A stretch of 8,009 bases of DNA from JBAXTE01 sp964653595 (GTDB lineage Bacteria; Bacteroidota; Bacteroidia; Bacteroidales; WCHB1-69): contig CAZZHH010000095.1 in assembly GCA_964653595.1 (NCBI GenBank), positions 1-8,009 on the forward strand, written 5' to 3'. Within the stretch, counting starts at the first letter, position 1; every line of letters starts with the position of its first letter. Positions 1 through 7,234 of the stretch are shown here, in pieces. A program made the position numbers and the translations under genes. The notes beneath the pieces were generated by a model that saw nothing but the letters and a program-made list of their open reading frames with translations, was not told the origin of the DNA and did not search any database.

Positions 1-66
1 TTTGTGAAACTTCAAACAAATGGAGCTGTTTTAAAAACTGAAAAAATGACTATTAACAATAAGTAG
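1..66 (+). CDS. 3' end of a type IX-secreted protein (sorting-domain tail), partial
   Basis: Frame 1 is open from the first base to TAG at 64-66 and gives 21 residues beginning FVKLQTNG and ending EKMTINNK. This matches the last strand pair of the type A C-terminal sorting domain of Bacteroidota type IX secretion cargo (TIGR04183, Por_Secre_tail), which usually ends as 'G-Y-hydrophobic-V-x-hydrophobic, short turn, K-K-hydrophobic-hydrophobic-x-K'. In that family the tail targets the protein across the outer membrane and is then removed or swapped for an anionic lipopolysaccharide anchor. The body of the gene lies left of the window, so the cargo domain is unknown. A strong hairpin with a T-tract follows directly, as expected after a gene end. 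The main doubt is the short length: 21 residues is suggestive but not proof. Confidence 0.65.
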   Translation, partial: FVKLQTNGAVLKTEKMTINNK

Positions 67-87
67 TTAATGTTTTAATCAATAATC

Positions 88-158
88 AAAAAACTCGTGT
101 TGTGCTAATATTTGTGTGTGAAAACTAATACAAAGTTAGCATGATGCGGGTTTTTTTT
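88..158 (+). terminator. Long G-U-rich rho-independent terminator
   Basis: Bases 93-109 pair with 135-151 over 17 unbroken positions, six of them G-U. The A-run 88-92 extends the stem against the T-run. After one bulged A (110), bases 111-117 pair with 128-134, leaving a loop at 118-127. Eight T residues (151-158) follow. G-U pairs only work in one transcript: on the opposite strand they become A-C mismatches. The fold is therefore meant for + strand RNA and should end the type IX cargo gene that stops at 66. Confidence 0.75.
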
Positions 159-164
159 AAATTT

Positions 165-260
165 GAGAAACAGAGCAAAGCTCGTCTCGCTTCGCGATCA
201 CTCGTCACTCTGTCACTTTCCTCATTGTCGCTTCGCGGTCACTCATCACTTTGCTCATTT
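165..260. repeat. C/T-biased degenerate repeat patch at the 3' end of lpxH
   Basis: Bases 187-209 and 228-250 are two 23-base copies with two differences (both A/G), offset by 41 bases. Each begins with TCGCTTCGCG. The pentamer TCACT occurs at 198, 205, 213, 239 and 246. The patch is richer in G+C than its AT-rich surroundings and strongly C/T-biased on the + strand. GAGC-AAA-GCTC (173-183) and CGC-TTC-GCG (188-196) could form small hairpins. The second copy overlaps the lpxH stop codon (239-241), so the repeat encodes the last residues of the enzyme. It may be a small dispersed minisatellite-like or REP-like element; only two copies are seen here. Confidence 0.6.
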
Positions 261-1015
261 TTCTTCTCATACTTTTTAAGGACAATTTTATCCTCTTCTG
301 TGAGTGCATAAGAAAACGATTTAAGCCATTCTCCAGTATTTAAATAGGTGCTATTCTCGTTCAATGGAAAAGAGATTGGAAGGTGCCTGTGGCCAAAAAT
401 GAAATAGTCAAAATGTTCAGTTTCCAGTTTTTTTCGTGCAAATTGGATAAGCCATTCACGCTCTTCTCCATGAAATTTTTCGTCGTTGTCGCCATTGGCT
501 GCTCTGCTTCCAGAGGAGACTTTGCCAGCAAGCCAAAAAGCGAAATTTGGATGCAGTCTAGCATATAACCACCTGTTGAAAGGAGCTTCAAATATTGCTT
601 TCATTAGTTTGTACCCAAAATCTTTTGGGCCCAAACCATCCCCATGACCAATTAATACTTTCTTTTGATTGATCATAAAAATAGTTGGTTTTCGAAAAAT
701 TTCAAAGCCAAACTCCATTTCAAAATAATTACGTATCCAAAAATCATGATTACCGGTAAAGTATTTGAATTTTATCCCTAGATCCGATAGTTCGGCAAAT
801 TTTCCCAAAAGACGAGTGTGACCCCTAGGTACAACATGTTTGTATTCAAACCAAAAATCAAAAATATCTCCCAGTAATACGATGTAATTTGCATCAATTT
901 TAATTTCATCAAGCCAGTTAATGAATAACTTTTCACGAGAAGCGCTCTCTGATTTCGAAGGGACACCAAAGTGACAATCGGAGGCAAAATATACTTTACC
1001 AGTTAGAGTTTGCAT
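239..1015 (-). CDS. lpxH: UDP-2,3-diacylglucosamine hydrolase (LpxH-type metallophosphoesterase)
   Basis: This 258-residue protein belongs to the calcineurin-like metallophosphoesterases and carries every metal-binding motif of LpxH: D13-x-H15, GD50-x-x-D53, GN89HD, GH124GD, and GH209RH211. LpxH cleaves UDP-2,3-diacylglucosamine to lipid X and UMP at the cytoplasmic face of the inner membrane, the fourth step of lipid A synthesis. There is no signal peptide, as expected. The insert at about residues 125-185, between the HGD and GHRH motifs, corresponds to the helical lid that holds acyl chains in the family. The ATG lies three bases after the stop of the peptidase gene, so translation is probably coupled, and the gene is last in its operon. 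It is slightly longer than the roughly 240-residue E. coli enzyme. The hydrophilic tail ending NEQSDE is encoded by the repeat patch and is probably dispensable. A paralogous phosphoesterase such as LpxG or LpxI is less likely given the motif set. Confidence 0.88.
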   Translation of the reverse strand: MQTLTGKVYFASDCHFGVPSKSESASREKLFINWLDEIKIDANYIVLLGDIFDFWFEYKHVVPRGHTRLLGKFAELSDLGIKFKYFTGNHDFWIRNYFEMEFGFEIFRKPTIFMINQKKVLIGHGDGLGPKDFGYKLMKAIFEAPFNRWLYARLHPNFAFWLAGKVSSGSRAANGDNDEKFHGEEREWLIQFARKKLETEHFDYFIFGHRHLPISFPLNENSTYLNTGEWLKSFSYALTEEDKIVLKKYEKKNEQSDE

Positions 1016-1018
1016 AGG

Positions 1019-4000
1019 TTAGTTTATAATTTGTTTATAATTCTTCACTGCTTTCAACGGATTTAAAGCGTTTAAGTTTAATATGAATCGAATTCGGTTA
1101 GAAAAATTTTGATTGTTTAAATCGGAAACTCGCTGCATGTCGTTTGATATATAGAGTGGAAAATAGACTTCCGCGATGTCCTTTATCAATATGATAGATA
1201 CCCCCGCTTCATAAATTGCAAATTCCTTGTTTTGCAAAATTTCGGAGTATTTGCCAAATGTGGCAATGTTGAAAAAAAGTGCTAAAGGCAGTTTGCCTGG
1301 AATATTGGCCTTTAAGTTTACTGCCACCAACCAATCATTTGAACGCCCAAGGGGAGTCGGAGTGACAAACCCGCCATCGTTTCCAATCATTTGTTGGGAG
1401 AGAATACCCTTGTTGTCCGAACGACCCATAAGAGTTTGATCAAAAAGATAATCGTTGTACCCCTGATAACCCGAAGTAATCCCCGTTGCATAGAAATTCA
1501 TATTCGGTAAAAAATCAGTAGGAGGATTGAATAACTTACCAAAGAAAAATCTAAAATCAACACCCTTCTTTTTTGCATAGGTGTATTGTGTTTTGTAATC
1601 CAACGAAAATTTTAAAGTCTGTTTTTGAATTTGAGTGTTTATCGTAAAAGACCATGGGTTGATTTTTTGCCTGTTCTGATATTGATATTGGATGTCTAAT
1701 ACGGAATAATTAAAATTGTTTCCATCTGTGAGATTTGAGCTTTGATAATAATTCAAATAGGGAGTTTGGATAGTTTGTCTCACATAAACTTCTCTGATTT
1801 TTACTTGATGCAAAATGTTTAACCGGGATGGCGTTTTAAACTGAACTTCCAGGGAAGGTTCAATTTTGGAATATTTATTCAGCTCTCCCCAAAAATAATT
1901 TCCAAATTGTTTGCTAAGTATTCCGATACGATAGCTTTGGAGAAACAAAATTGCAGATTTAGAAGTATATCCAATTTCTCCATATCCCGTAAGTGTTTGG
2001 TTTGAGATGGAATACATCGGACTTAGAATGAAATCTATCTTAGTTGGAAAAATTGGATCTGAATACAATGCCATTCCAAACATCATCTTATCGGTACTAT
2101 TCCAGCCAATGATTGGTAAGTAAAACAGGGAAGTCTCCGATGGGCTGTTTAATCTCCAAAATATGGATAAGTGGGGGAGTTGGACTTTTTTTAAAATTCC
2201 CCTAATCTTCATTTCGTTATCACGTTTGTCTATTTCTGGAATATTAACGAGTTGGTTTATTCCTATCTTATATGCTGATTCTGGAAGCATGAGTGTGTCG
2301 TAATGAATCCTGTTTTTAGGAGAAACCCACCTTGAAAATAGAATTTCTCCCCTTTTGTTATGAGCACTTAGATAATAGGGAGCTCCAATTTGAGAAATTT
2401 CTTTCGATTTGATTACATATGTATTGGTTCCATTTTTGATTGGTTTGGCGGATACTATTTTTTGGTTAATGGGTGCGCTACTATTTGCAATTTTGTAAAA
2501 AAACCAATCTAAATTTAATCCTGTTTTTCCTTCAAAATGTTGGCGCAAATCTTTTGGAGTGGGGTGTTTGAATGACCATTTTTTTGCAAATTCCAATAAT
2601 ATATCATCAAATTTAGTAGCACCAATGTATTCTTTCAAATAGCGAAACATTACCACTGGTGTTAGATAAGTAGAAATTCCGTATTGGAATAAATCGTACT
2701 TGTCGGAAGGTAACCCCATGGGTATGTAATCGTTCTGCGTTATAGCAAATCGATATGCAAAAAAGGGGATAGAGAAATCTGAAAAATTGAAGTGTTTAGA
2801 CCATTTGGTATCCCTAAAAAATCGATCATTTGGATATTTGGTATTAAAAAACTCATATTCCAAAAAAGTATTTATTCCCTCGTCTAACCATGGATGCTCT
2901 CGTTCGTTAAAACCGATGATCCCATAAAGCCAATTATGGCCAACCTCGTGAAATATAACTCGTTCTGTTGTTTTTTTGTCAAATGAGTTGACAACTGTAA
3001 TCATTGGGTACTCCATGCCTCCTCCAGCTGCAAGCACTCCTTCTACCGCTGTGCAAACGGAATAAGGATATGCTCCCAATTTTTCGGAATAAGATAGTAT
3101 GGTCTGTTCTATAAAACTGGGTACATCCTTCCATACATTCTGATTAGAAGGTAGAAAATATGCGTATGCGGTCACTCTTTGATTCGAATTTGAAAGGGAA
3201 AATTCTTTTCGATGGATATAAAATCGCTTGTCGGCAAACCAAGCAAAATCATGGATGCTGTCTTGAACGAACCGTATCGTTTTTTGAACCGATGACGAAA
3301 TTGGTGTGCTTTCGTTATGTCTGATAGAGTTTGTGCTTTCTCGGATTCTCTGCTCAATTCTCTCTTCTTCCGCTTTATTGTCTACCATTACCCCAGTCGC
3401 AGCAACATAATAGTTTTCGGGCAACGTAATAGATACATCGTATGAGCCAAAGTTGCTGTAAAACTCTCCAACATCTTGATAGGGCATCGGGTGCCATCCT
3501 TGTAAATCATATACTGCAACTTTTGGAAACCATTGGGTAATTTGATAGGATTGCCCTTTATGTCCCATTCTGGAATAATCGCCTGGAATTTTTACCAAAA
3601 ACGGAGTCTCTATTGCTAGAGAATCTCCTGGTGACAATGGGTTGTTTAAATCAAAAATAGCAATGTCTGGCTGATTCTTAAAGTTGTAATAATTAATTGG
3701 ATTCCCATTAATTCGAAAATCTAGATTTGAAATATATCCCAAGGTAGAGGTTGGAGCAAAATATAATTTTACATCTCCATTATCAATTTGCTGCTGAACT
3801 AATTTTGTATCTCTACCCGAATAGCCATTAGCCCACAAATGGATATATAATTTGGAGATAGTATCTGGCGATAAATTATGATAGGTAATTTTTTCAAAAC
3901 CACTTAAAGTATGAAGAGAATCGTTTAAGGTAACCCTGATTTTGTAATCCACTCGTTGCTGAAAATAGCCCCTCTCTTGGGTAATGGCTACTTTTGTAGA

Positions 4001-4036
4001 TAACAAAAAAACAATCACAAAAACAATTTTTCTCAT
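1019..4036 (-). CDS. M1-family zinc metallopeptidase with C-terminal outer-membrane beta-barrel-like region
   Basis: The product has 1005 residues. Residues 1-20 are a signal peptide (MRKIVFVIVFLLSTKVAITQ). Residues 25 to about 250 look like the M1 N-terminal beta-sandwich. The catalytic gluzincin domain follows, with an exopeptidase-like GGMEYP at 339-344 and the zinc site H363-E364-V-G-H367 plus E386 18 residues on, in the typical WLDEG context. E364 is the expected catalytic base. The family hydrolyses N-terminal residues from peptides. The helical part ends near residue 540 with the usual 'D-LRQHFE-KTGLNLDWFF' pattern. From about 645 to the end the chain alternates polar and hydrophobic residues with many Tyr, Phe and Asn and short turns, which suggests an outer-membrane barrel. 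This half is not part of classical M1 enzymes. Transcription comes from the lipoprotein gene 7 bases upstream, and lpxH follows 3 bases downstream. Peptidase assignment is firm; the barrel is an inference from strand pattern, and the side of the membrane facing the enzyme is unknown. Confidence 0.9.
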   Translation of the reverse strand: MRKIVFVIVFLLSTKVAITQERGYFQQRVDYKIRVTLNDSLHTLSGFEKITYHNLSPDTISKLYIHLWANGYSGRDTKLVQQQIDNGDVKLYFAPTSTLGYISNLDFRINGNPINYYNFKNQPDIAIFDLNNPLSPGDSLAIETPFLVKIPGDYSRMGHKGQSYQITQWFPKVAVYDLQGWHPMPYQDVGEFYSNFGSYDVSITLPENYYVAATGVMVDNKAEEERIEQRIRESTNSIRHNESTPISSSVQKTIRFVQDSIHDFAWFADKRFYIHRKEFSLSNSNQRVTAYAYFLPSNQNVWKDVPSFIEQTILSYSEKLGAYPYSVCTAVEGVLAAGGGMEYPMITVVNSFDKKTTERVIFHEVGHNWLYGIIGFNEREHPWLDEGINTFLEYEFFNTKYPNDRFFRDTKWSKHFNFSDFSIPFFAYRFAITQNDYIPMGLPSDKYDLFQYGISTYLTPVVMFRYLKEYIGATKFDDILLEFAKKWSFKHPTPKDLRQHFEGKTGLNLDWFFYKIANSSAPINQKIVSAKPIKNGTNTYVIKSKEISQIGAPYYLSAHNKRGEILFSRWVSPKNRIHYDTLMLPESAYKIGINQLVNIPEIDKRDNEMKIRGILKKVQLPHLSIFWRLNSPSETSLFYLPIIGWNSTDKMMFGMALYSDPIFPTKIDFILSPMYSISNQTLTGYGEIGYTSKSAILFLQSYRIGILSKQFGNYFWGELNKYSKIEPSLEVQFKTPSRLNILHQVKIREVYVRQTIQTPYLNYYQSSNLTDGNNFNYSVLDIQYQYQNRQKINPWSFTINTQIQKQTLKFSLDYKTQYTYAKKKGVDFRFFFGKLFNPPTDFLPNMNFYATGITSGYQGYNDYLFDQTLMGRSDNKGILSQQMIGNDGGFVTPTPLGRSNDWLVAVNLKANIPGKLPLALFFNIATFGKYSEILQNKEFAIYEAGVSIILIKDIAEVYFPLYISNDMQRVSDLNNQNFSNRIRFILNLNALNPLKAVKNYKQIIN

Positions 4037-4043
4037 CTAAATA

Positions 4044-5189
4044 TCACTTGTTTATCAATGTATTAAGTGATTTTCCCTTGCCGATAATGCGGTTGTTTTT
4101 ATCAACAATAACATAAAAAGGAAGATTTTTATTAGTAAGGTTGAAAGTTCGGGCAAGACTGCTTTCCATGCCCTTATATTCTATTAAATGAATAAATGCA
4201 GGAAACTCTTTAAGAGTATATTTTCTCCACAAATCAATTTCTTGTTCAAAAGATATAGCAATCACTTTATACCCGTTTAAGCCCGATTTTAAAAGCGTTC
4301 TGTCTGGATGATCTATCAACGATTGAATATTCCAAAAAAAGATCAACTTTTTATTGGATTTAACTTGTAAAACATCCACCGTTTCATTTTTTTTATCTGG
4401 CAAAATGATTTGAGGTAGAATTTTGCCCTCTTGAAGTAGTTCTTCACTTTTCCATCTTTGATCTTCTAACACTTTTTGATCGAGGTATAAGGAGTGAAAT
4501 TTTACAACATGTTTGTTTTTAGGCATCTGTTTTTGCAAATTGCTGTCGATACTTTGCATGATCAAAAAATCATCTGCAGCATTAAAAAAGGATCGTCGCC
4601 CAATGGTTTGATAAAATGCTACGATGGTAGTAATGGAAGATTGGTTTTGAGTAATAAATGTCTCTAACCATTTTTTATGCTCATTAAACATGCGAGAATA
4701 GGCCGTATCTATGGTTTGTTTTACTGAGTCAAATTGCTCTGTATTTTGATACTGTTTAAAAATTTTACTCAACGAATCGGTAGTTCGATAACAGTCATCT
4801 AATTTATGATTTAACTCTAGCATCTTTGCATTTTCGGGCGACCCGCTGATTTTTGTTGGATATGCCAAACTATCAGCATGCGACTCCAATTTTAAGATGG
4901 TTCCAGGTTCTAAAATTATGCTGATAAAATTTGTAGAAGAAAAACGCAAAAAGTAAAATCCAATCTCATCTATGGGGAGTTTCGCACTGAACTTGTTGTT
5001 GATGACAGCTACAGAATCAATTTTTTGAATTCCATTGGGTGTAAGCTCTTCAATTATAATGTATGGAAAACTCTCCCCAGCTAACTTTCCCTCTATCCAA
5101 GCTTCATTTTTATTAGGTTTTTGAGTGCACCCAAATATAAAAAAAGTGAAAATAAATATTGCTACCCTTAATGTTAATTTGTAATTCAC
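4044..5189 (-). CDS. DUF4369-type lipoprotein with thioredoxin-like fold lacking CxxC
   Basis: This 381-residue protein has a lipoprotein signal: a hydrophobic run at 8-20 and lipobox F-I-F-G-C21, so it should be lipid-anchored in the periplasm. Residues 30-120 match the DUF4369 pattern (short beta domain with 'IDSV...NNKF', 'ILEPGT' and 'ISGSPEN'). Residues 130-250 are mostly helical. From about 255 there is a TlpA/AhpC-like thioredoxin fold: 'ILPQIILPD', 'KLIFFWN' (281-287) and the cis-proline stretch 'LPFYVIVD' (P357). In relatives, WC-x-x-C follows FW; here the matching positions read N-I-Q-S-L-I-D, and the only other cysteine is C133. A disulfide reductase role is therefore unlikely. The start is GTG: in the same frame upstream there is a TAA (5202-5204) and no ATG, and GGAG lies four bases before the GTG. 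It is first in an operon with the M1 peptidase and lpxH. Confidence 0.85.
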   Translation of the reverse strand: MNYKLTLRVAIFIFTFFIFGCTQKPNKNEAWIEGKLAGESFPYIIIEELTPNGIQKIDSVAVINNKFSAKLPIDEIGFYFLRFSSTNFISIILEPGTILKLESHADSLAYPTKISGSPENAKMLELNHKLDDCYRTTDSLSKIFKQYQNTEQFDSVKQTIDTAYSRMFNEHKKWLETFITQNQSSITTIVAFYQTIGRRSFFNAADDFLIMQSIDSNLQKQMPKNKHVVKFHSLYLDQKVLEDQRWKSEELLQEGKILPQIILPDKKNETVDVLQVKSNKKLIFFWNIQSLIDHPDRTLLKSGLNGYKVIAISFEQEIDLWRKYTLKEFPAFIHLIEYKGMESSLARTFNLTNKNLPFYVIVDKNNRIIGKGKSLNTLINK

Positions 5190-5193
5190 GTAA

Positions 5194-5197
5194 CTCC
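5194..5197 (-). promoter_or_regulatory. Shine-Dalgarno-like GGAG before the GTG start
   Basis: On the minus strand GGAG sits four bases upstream of the GTG at 5189-5187. Such motifs are uncommon in Bacteroidota, where starts are more often A-rich. It supports the GTG as the true start of the lipoprotein gene, since no ATG lies further upstream in the open frame. Confidence 0.45.
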
Positions 5198-5218
5198 GAT
5201 TTTAATTGTTATCAATTA

Positions 5219-5251
5219 CAAAGTTAAGGATAATACCAATTCGATACCCAA
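5219..5251 (-). promoter_or_regulatory. Promoter of the lipoprotein-peptidase-lpxH operon
   Basis: On the minus strand TAACTTTG (5226-5219) fits the Bacteroidota -7 box TAnnTTTG exactly. TTG (5251-5249, in GTTGGG) lies 22 bases upstream as a -33 box, within the spacing range reported for the group. Transcription should start near 5212, leaving a leader of about 23 bases before the GTG. This makes the three-gene operon independent of the two-component genes upstream. Confidence 0.6.
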
Positions 5252-5360
5252 CATTATTAGTTCTTAGGGTGCTTATTTGATAAGTTTAAAACTTTTTTAT
5301 ATTCCAAAAATGGCTCTAATCTAATTTTGTTCAACCATATCGGTTTGAATGTTGAAATGT

Positions 5361-5410
5361 GAAAAAGGATTGTTTTCTTAAAGAAAACTACACTATGATT
5401 ATCCTTTTTT
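5361..5410 (-). terminator. Terminator of the two-component operon, overlapping the kinase stop
   Basis: Bases 5362-5370 (AAAAAGGAT) pair with 5401-5409 (ATCCTTTTT). Inside, GTTTTCTT (5372-5379) and AAGAAAAC (5381-5388) are exact inverse copies. Read on the minus strand, the first arm begins in the last codons and stop of the kinase gene (stop 5401-5399), and the second arm ends in TCCTTTTT, which provides the U-tract. It separates the kinase transcript from the next operon. The A/T symmetry means it could also act on + strand RNA. Confidence 0.55.
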
Positions 5411-6454
5411 TAAGGTAAACGCAAATGTAGAACCAACCCCTAAGGTACTTCGCACGTTAATCGATTGACGATGCGCTTCAATAATATGTTTTACAATGGC
5501 TAATCCTAATCCAGACCCTCCAATATCGCGAGATCGATTTTTGTCCACTCGATAAAAACGCTCAAATAATCTAGGAATATGTTCTTCTGATATCCCCATG
5601 CCCTGGTCCGTAATCTCTACTAAAATATGGTCTTCCATGTCGAAAAAACTAATTTTTGTTTTTCCCTTCCCTTTTAAATTTTGTCCATATTTTATAGAAT
5701 TATCGATCAGGTTTGCTAGAACTTTTTTTAAATTCTCTTTATCTGCAAACACTTTAATAGGAAATTCATATACTTCGCCAAAAACAATCTTTATTCCAAA
5801 ATTGTCTGCTTTTGTCTCTAATAAATCTACCACTTCTCGAGTGAGTAAGACTATGTCAAAAGAGATTGGTTTCAACTCAATGATGCCGGATTCTAATTTT
5901 GAAATCTCTTCCAGATCATCAATAATCTCAATCATCCGATCAATATTTTTTTCCGCTCTTTGCAAATACGAGATCGCAATCTGCTTATCCTCTATTCCAC
6001 CGTCTGAAAGCGTTAAAATATATCCCTGAATATTGGTTAAGGGTGTCTTTAGTTCGTGCGATACATTGCCCAAAAATTCTCGTCGATATTGTTCCAATCT
6101 CTTTAGCTGTGCTACCTCTTCCTTATTCTCTTCTATCCACGATTGTACTTCGTTATCAACCTCTTCTAACGACTTTTTGGAAATAATCTTTTGCTGAACT
6201 TCATTTTCCTTTTTCGAAATTTTGTAGTTGTGAATATTTTTGTAAATCAGTCGAATCTTCTCAACCATATAGAATTGAAAAAGATACGATGCAAAAAAAT
6301 AGATGGTTGCAAAAATTAAAATGCTAAATCCTAAAATAAACACCACATTTAGTGCTTTTGAAAAATAGAACCAAAAAAACAATAATGTCGCCGAAATGAA
6401 AGAAACCATTAGAGCCAGACTTAAGGAGAGCTGTTTGTGATTGGTTGATTTCAT
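5399..6454 (-). CDS. Sensor histidine kinase, PhoR/WalK-like, with minimal sensor region
   Basis: This 351-residue kinase has two membrane helices (about 9-30 and 36-60) separated by only a few residues, so there is essentially no periplasmic domain. A charged, probably coiled-coil linker (65-125) stands where HAMP or PAS domains often sit. The HisKA domain carries H133 in VSHELKTPLTN, the expected phosphorylated histidine. The HATPase_c domain shows all boxes: N (NLIDNS, N248/N252), G1 (DQGMGI, 283-288), F (LFERFYR, 296-302) and G2 (GGSGLGLAIVKHI, 312-324). It should autophosphorylate and pass phosphate to the regulator encoded 68 bases upstream on the same strand; no promoter box was found in that gap. 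The ligand or stress sensed is unknown. The short loop suggests sensing in the membrane or through a partner protein. The PhoR label rests on architecture and pairing only. Confidence 0.9.
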   Translation of the reverse strand: MKSTNHKQLSLSLALMVSFISATLLFFWFYFSKALNVVFILGFSILIFATIYFFASYLFQFYMVEKIRLIYKNIHNYKISKKENEVQQKIISKKSLEEVDNEVQSWIEENKEEVAQLKRLEQYRREFLGNVSHELKTPLTNIQGYILTLSDGGIEDKQIAISYLQRAEKNIDRMIEIIDDLEEISKLESGIIELKPISFDIVLLTREVVDLLETKADNFGIKIVFGEVYEFPIKVFADKENLKKVLANLIDNSIKYGQNLKGKGKTKISFFDMEDHILVEITDQGMGISEEHIPRLFERFYRVDKNRSRDIGGSGLGLAIVKHIIEAHRQSINVRSTLGVGSTFAFTLKKG

Positions 6455-6522
6455 GAACTATTGTTGGTTAATTTCTAAAATGTAAATGCTGCTGATTATT
6501 CAATTTTTGATGAAAAAATGAA

Positions 6523-7209
6523 TTATTCTACAAATTTGTATCCCACCCCTTTGATGGTTTTAATAATTCGATTATCCATCTTCTCTCTTATTTTTCGGAT
6601 ATGTACATCAATGGTTCTATCTCCTACAATTACATCATCTCCCCACACTTGAGTAAGTATCTCTTCTCTTCTAAATACTTTGTTCGGTTTTGAAGCAAGT
6701 AGAGATAAAAGCTCAAACTCTTTTCTAGGTAAGTTGTGATTTACATTGTTGTAACGGATAATATATTTTTCTTTATCTATTGTGATGGAATTTAAAGATA
6801 TCGTGGTTTCATTTTTGTCATCGAGGGTGTACATTCTTCGTAATAACGATTTTACCTTGCTTACAAGAATTTTTGGTTTAATTGGCTTTTGAATAAAGTC
6901 GTCTGCTCCAGCTTCTAAACCAGCAAGTTGAGAATATTCTTCACTTCTAGCAGTTAAAAAAGTGATGATTGTGTTATTTAGTTTTGGCTCATTACGAATC
7001 TCCTGACATGTCTCTATCCCATCCATAACTGGCATCATCACATCTAAGATTATCAAATGTGGCTCTGCTCTTTTAGCTACATCAATTGCCTCTTTGCCAT
7101 TGGAGGCACAAAAAACTTGGTAGTTCTCTTTCGCTAAATTATATCGAATAAATTCAAGAATATCATCGTCGTCGTCTACCAATAAAATTTTTATTTCGCT
7201 ATTTTCCAT
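6523..7209 (-). CDS. Response regulator, OmpR/PhoB family
   Basis: This 228-residue protein has a receiver domain at 5-122 followed by a winged-helix Trans_reg_C domain at about 135-228. The receiver holds the acidic cluster D12-D16 (a run of five Asp), phospho-acceptor D56 in LIILDVMMP, T86 and K108 in 'FIQKPIKP', all as expected for an active receiver. The DNA-binding part shows the family signature 'LPRKEFELLSLLASKPNKVFRREEILTQVWGDD..VGDRTIDVHIRKIREKM' in outline (160-211) and the wing ending 'IKGVGYKFVE'. It is a transcription factor controlled by the kinase encoded next. The ATG at 7209 is the first start in frame after the promoter. Three AATGTT-like half-sites at 11-bp steps lie about 50-80 bases upstream and could be its own binding site. 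The regulon is not known; the neighbouring envelope genes are candidates only by position. Confidence 0.92.
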   Translation of the reverse strand: MENSEIKILLVDDDDDILEFIRYNLAKENYQVFCASNGKEAIDVAKRAEPHLIILDVMMPVMDGIETCQEIRNEPKLNNTIITFLTARSEEYSQLAGLEAGADDFIQKPIKPKILVSKVKSLLRRMYTLDDKNETTISLNSITIDKEKYIIRYNNVNHNLPRKEFELLSLLASKPNKVFRREEILTQVWGDDVIVGDRTIDVHIRKIREKMDNRIIKTIKGVGYKFVE

Positions 7210-7234
7210 GTTTCTACATTGTTGTTATTATTTG

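Noticed and set aside
5282..5294. AAGTTT-A-AAACTT inverted repeat
   Set aside because: An A/T-rich six-base stem without room for a loop; too weak for a terminator, and a better one lies at 5361-5410.
5322..5329. TAATTTTG on the + strand as a promoter
   Set aside because: It fits the -7 consensus but has no -33 TTG at the right distance and faces the antisense of the kinase gene; likely chance in AT-rich DNA.
5598..6029. A 143-codon open frame on the + strand
   Set aside because: It runs antisense to the kinase catalytic region, has no family resemblance and no promoter or start signal; it is a shadow of the kinase codons.
6529..6540. Perfect palindrome TACAAATTTGTA
   Set aside because: It lies inside the last codons of the response regulator (ending GYKFVE) and has no T-tract; best explained by coding sequence.
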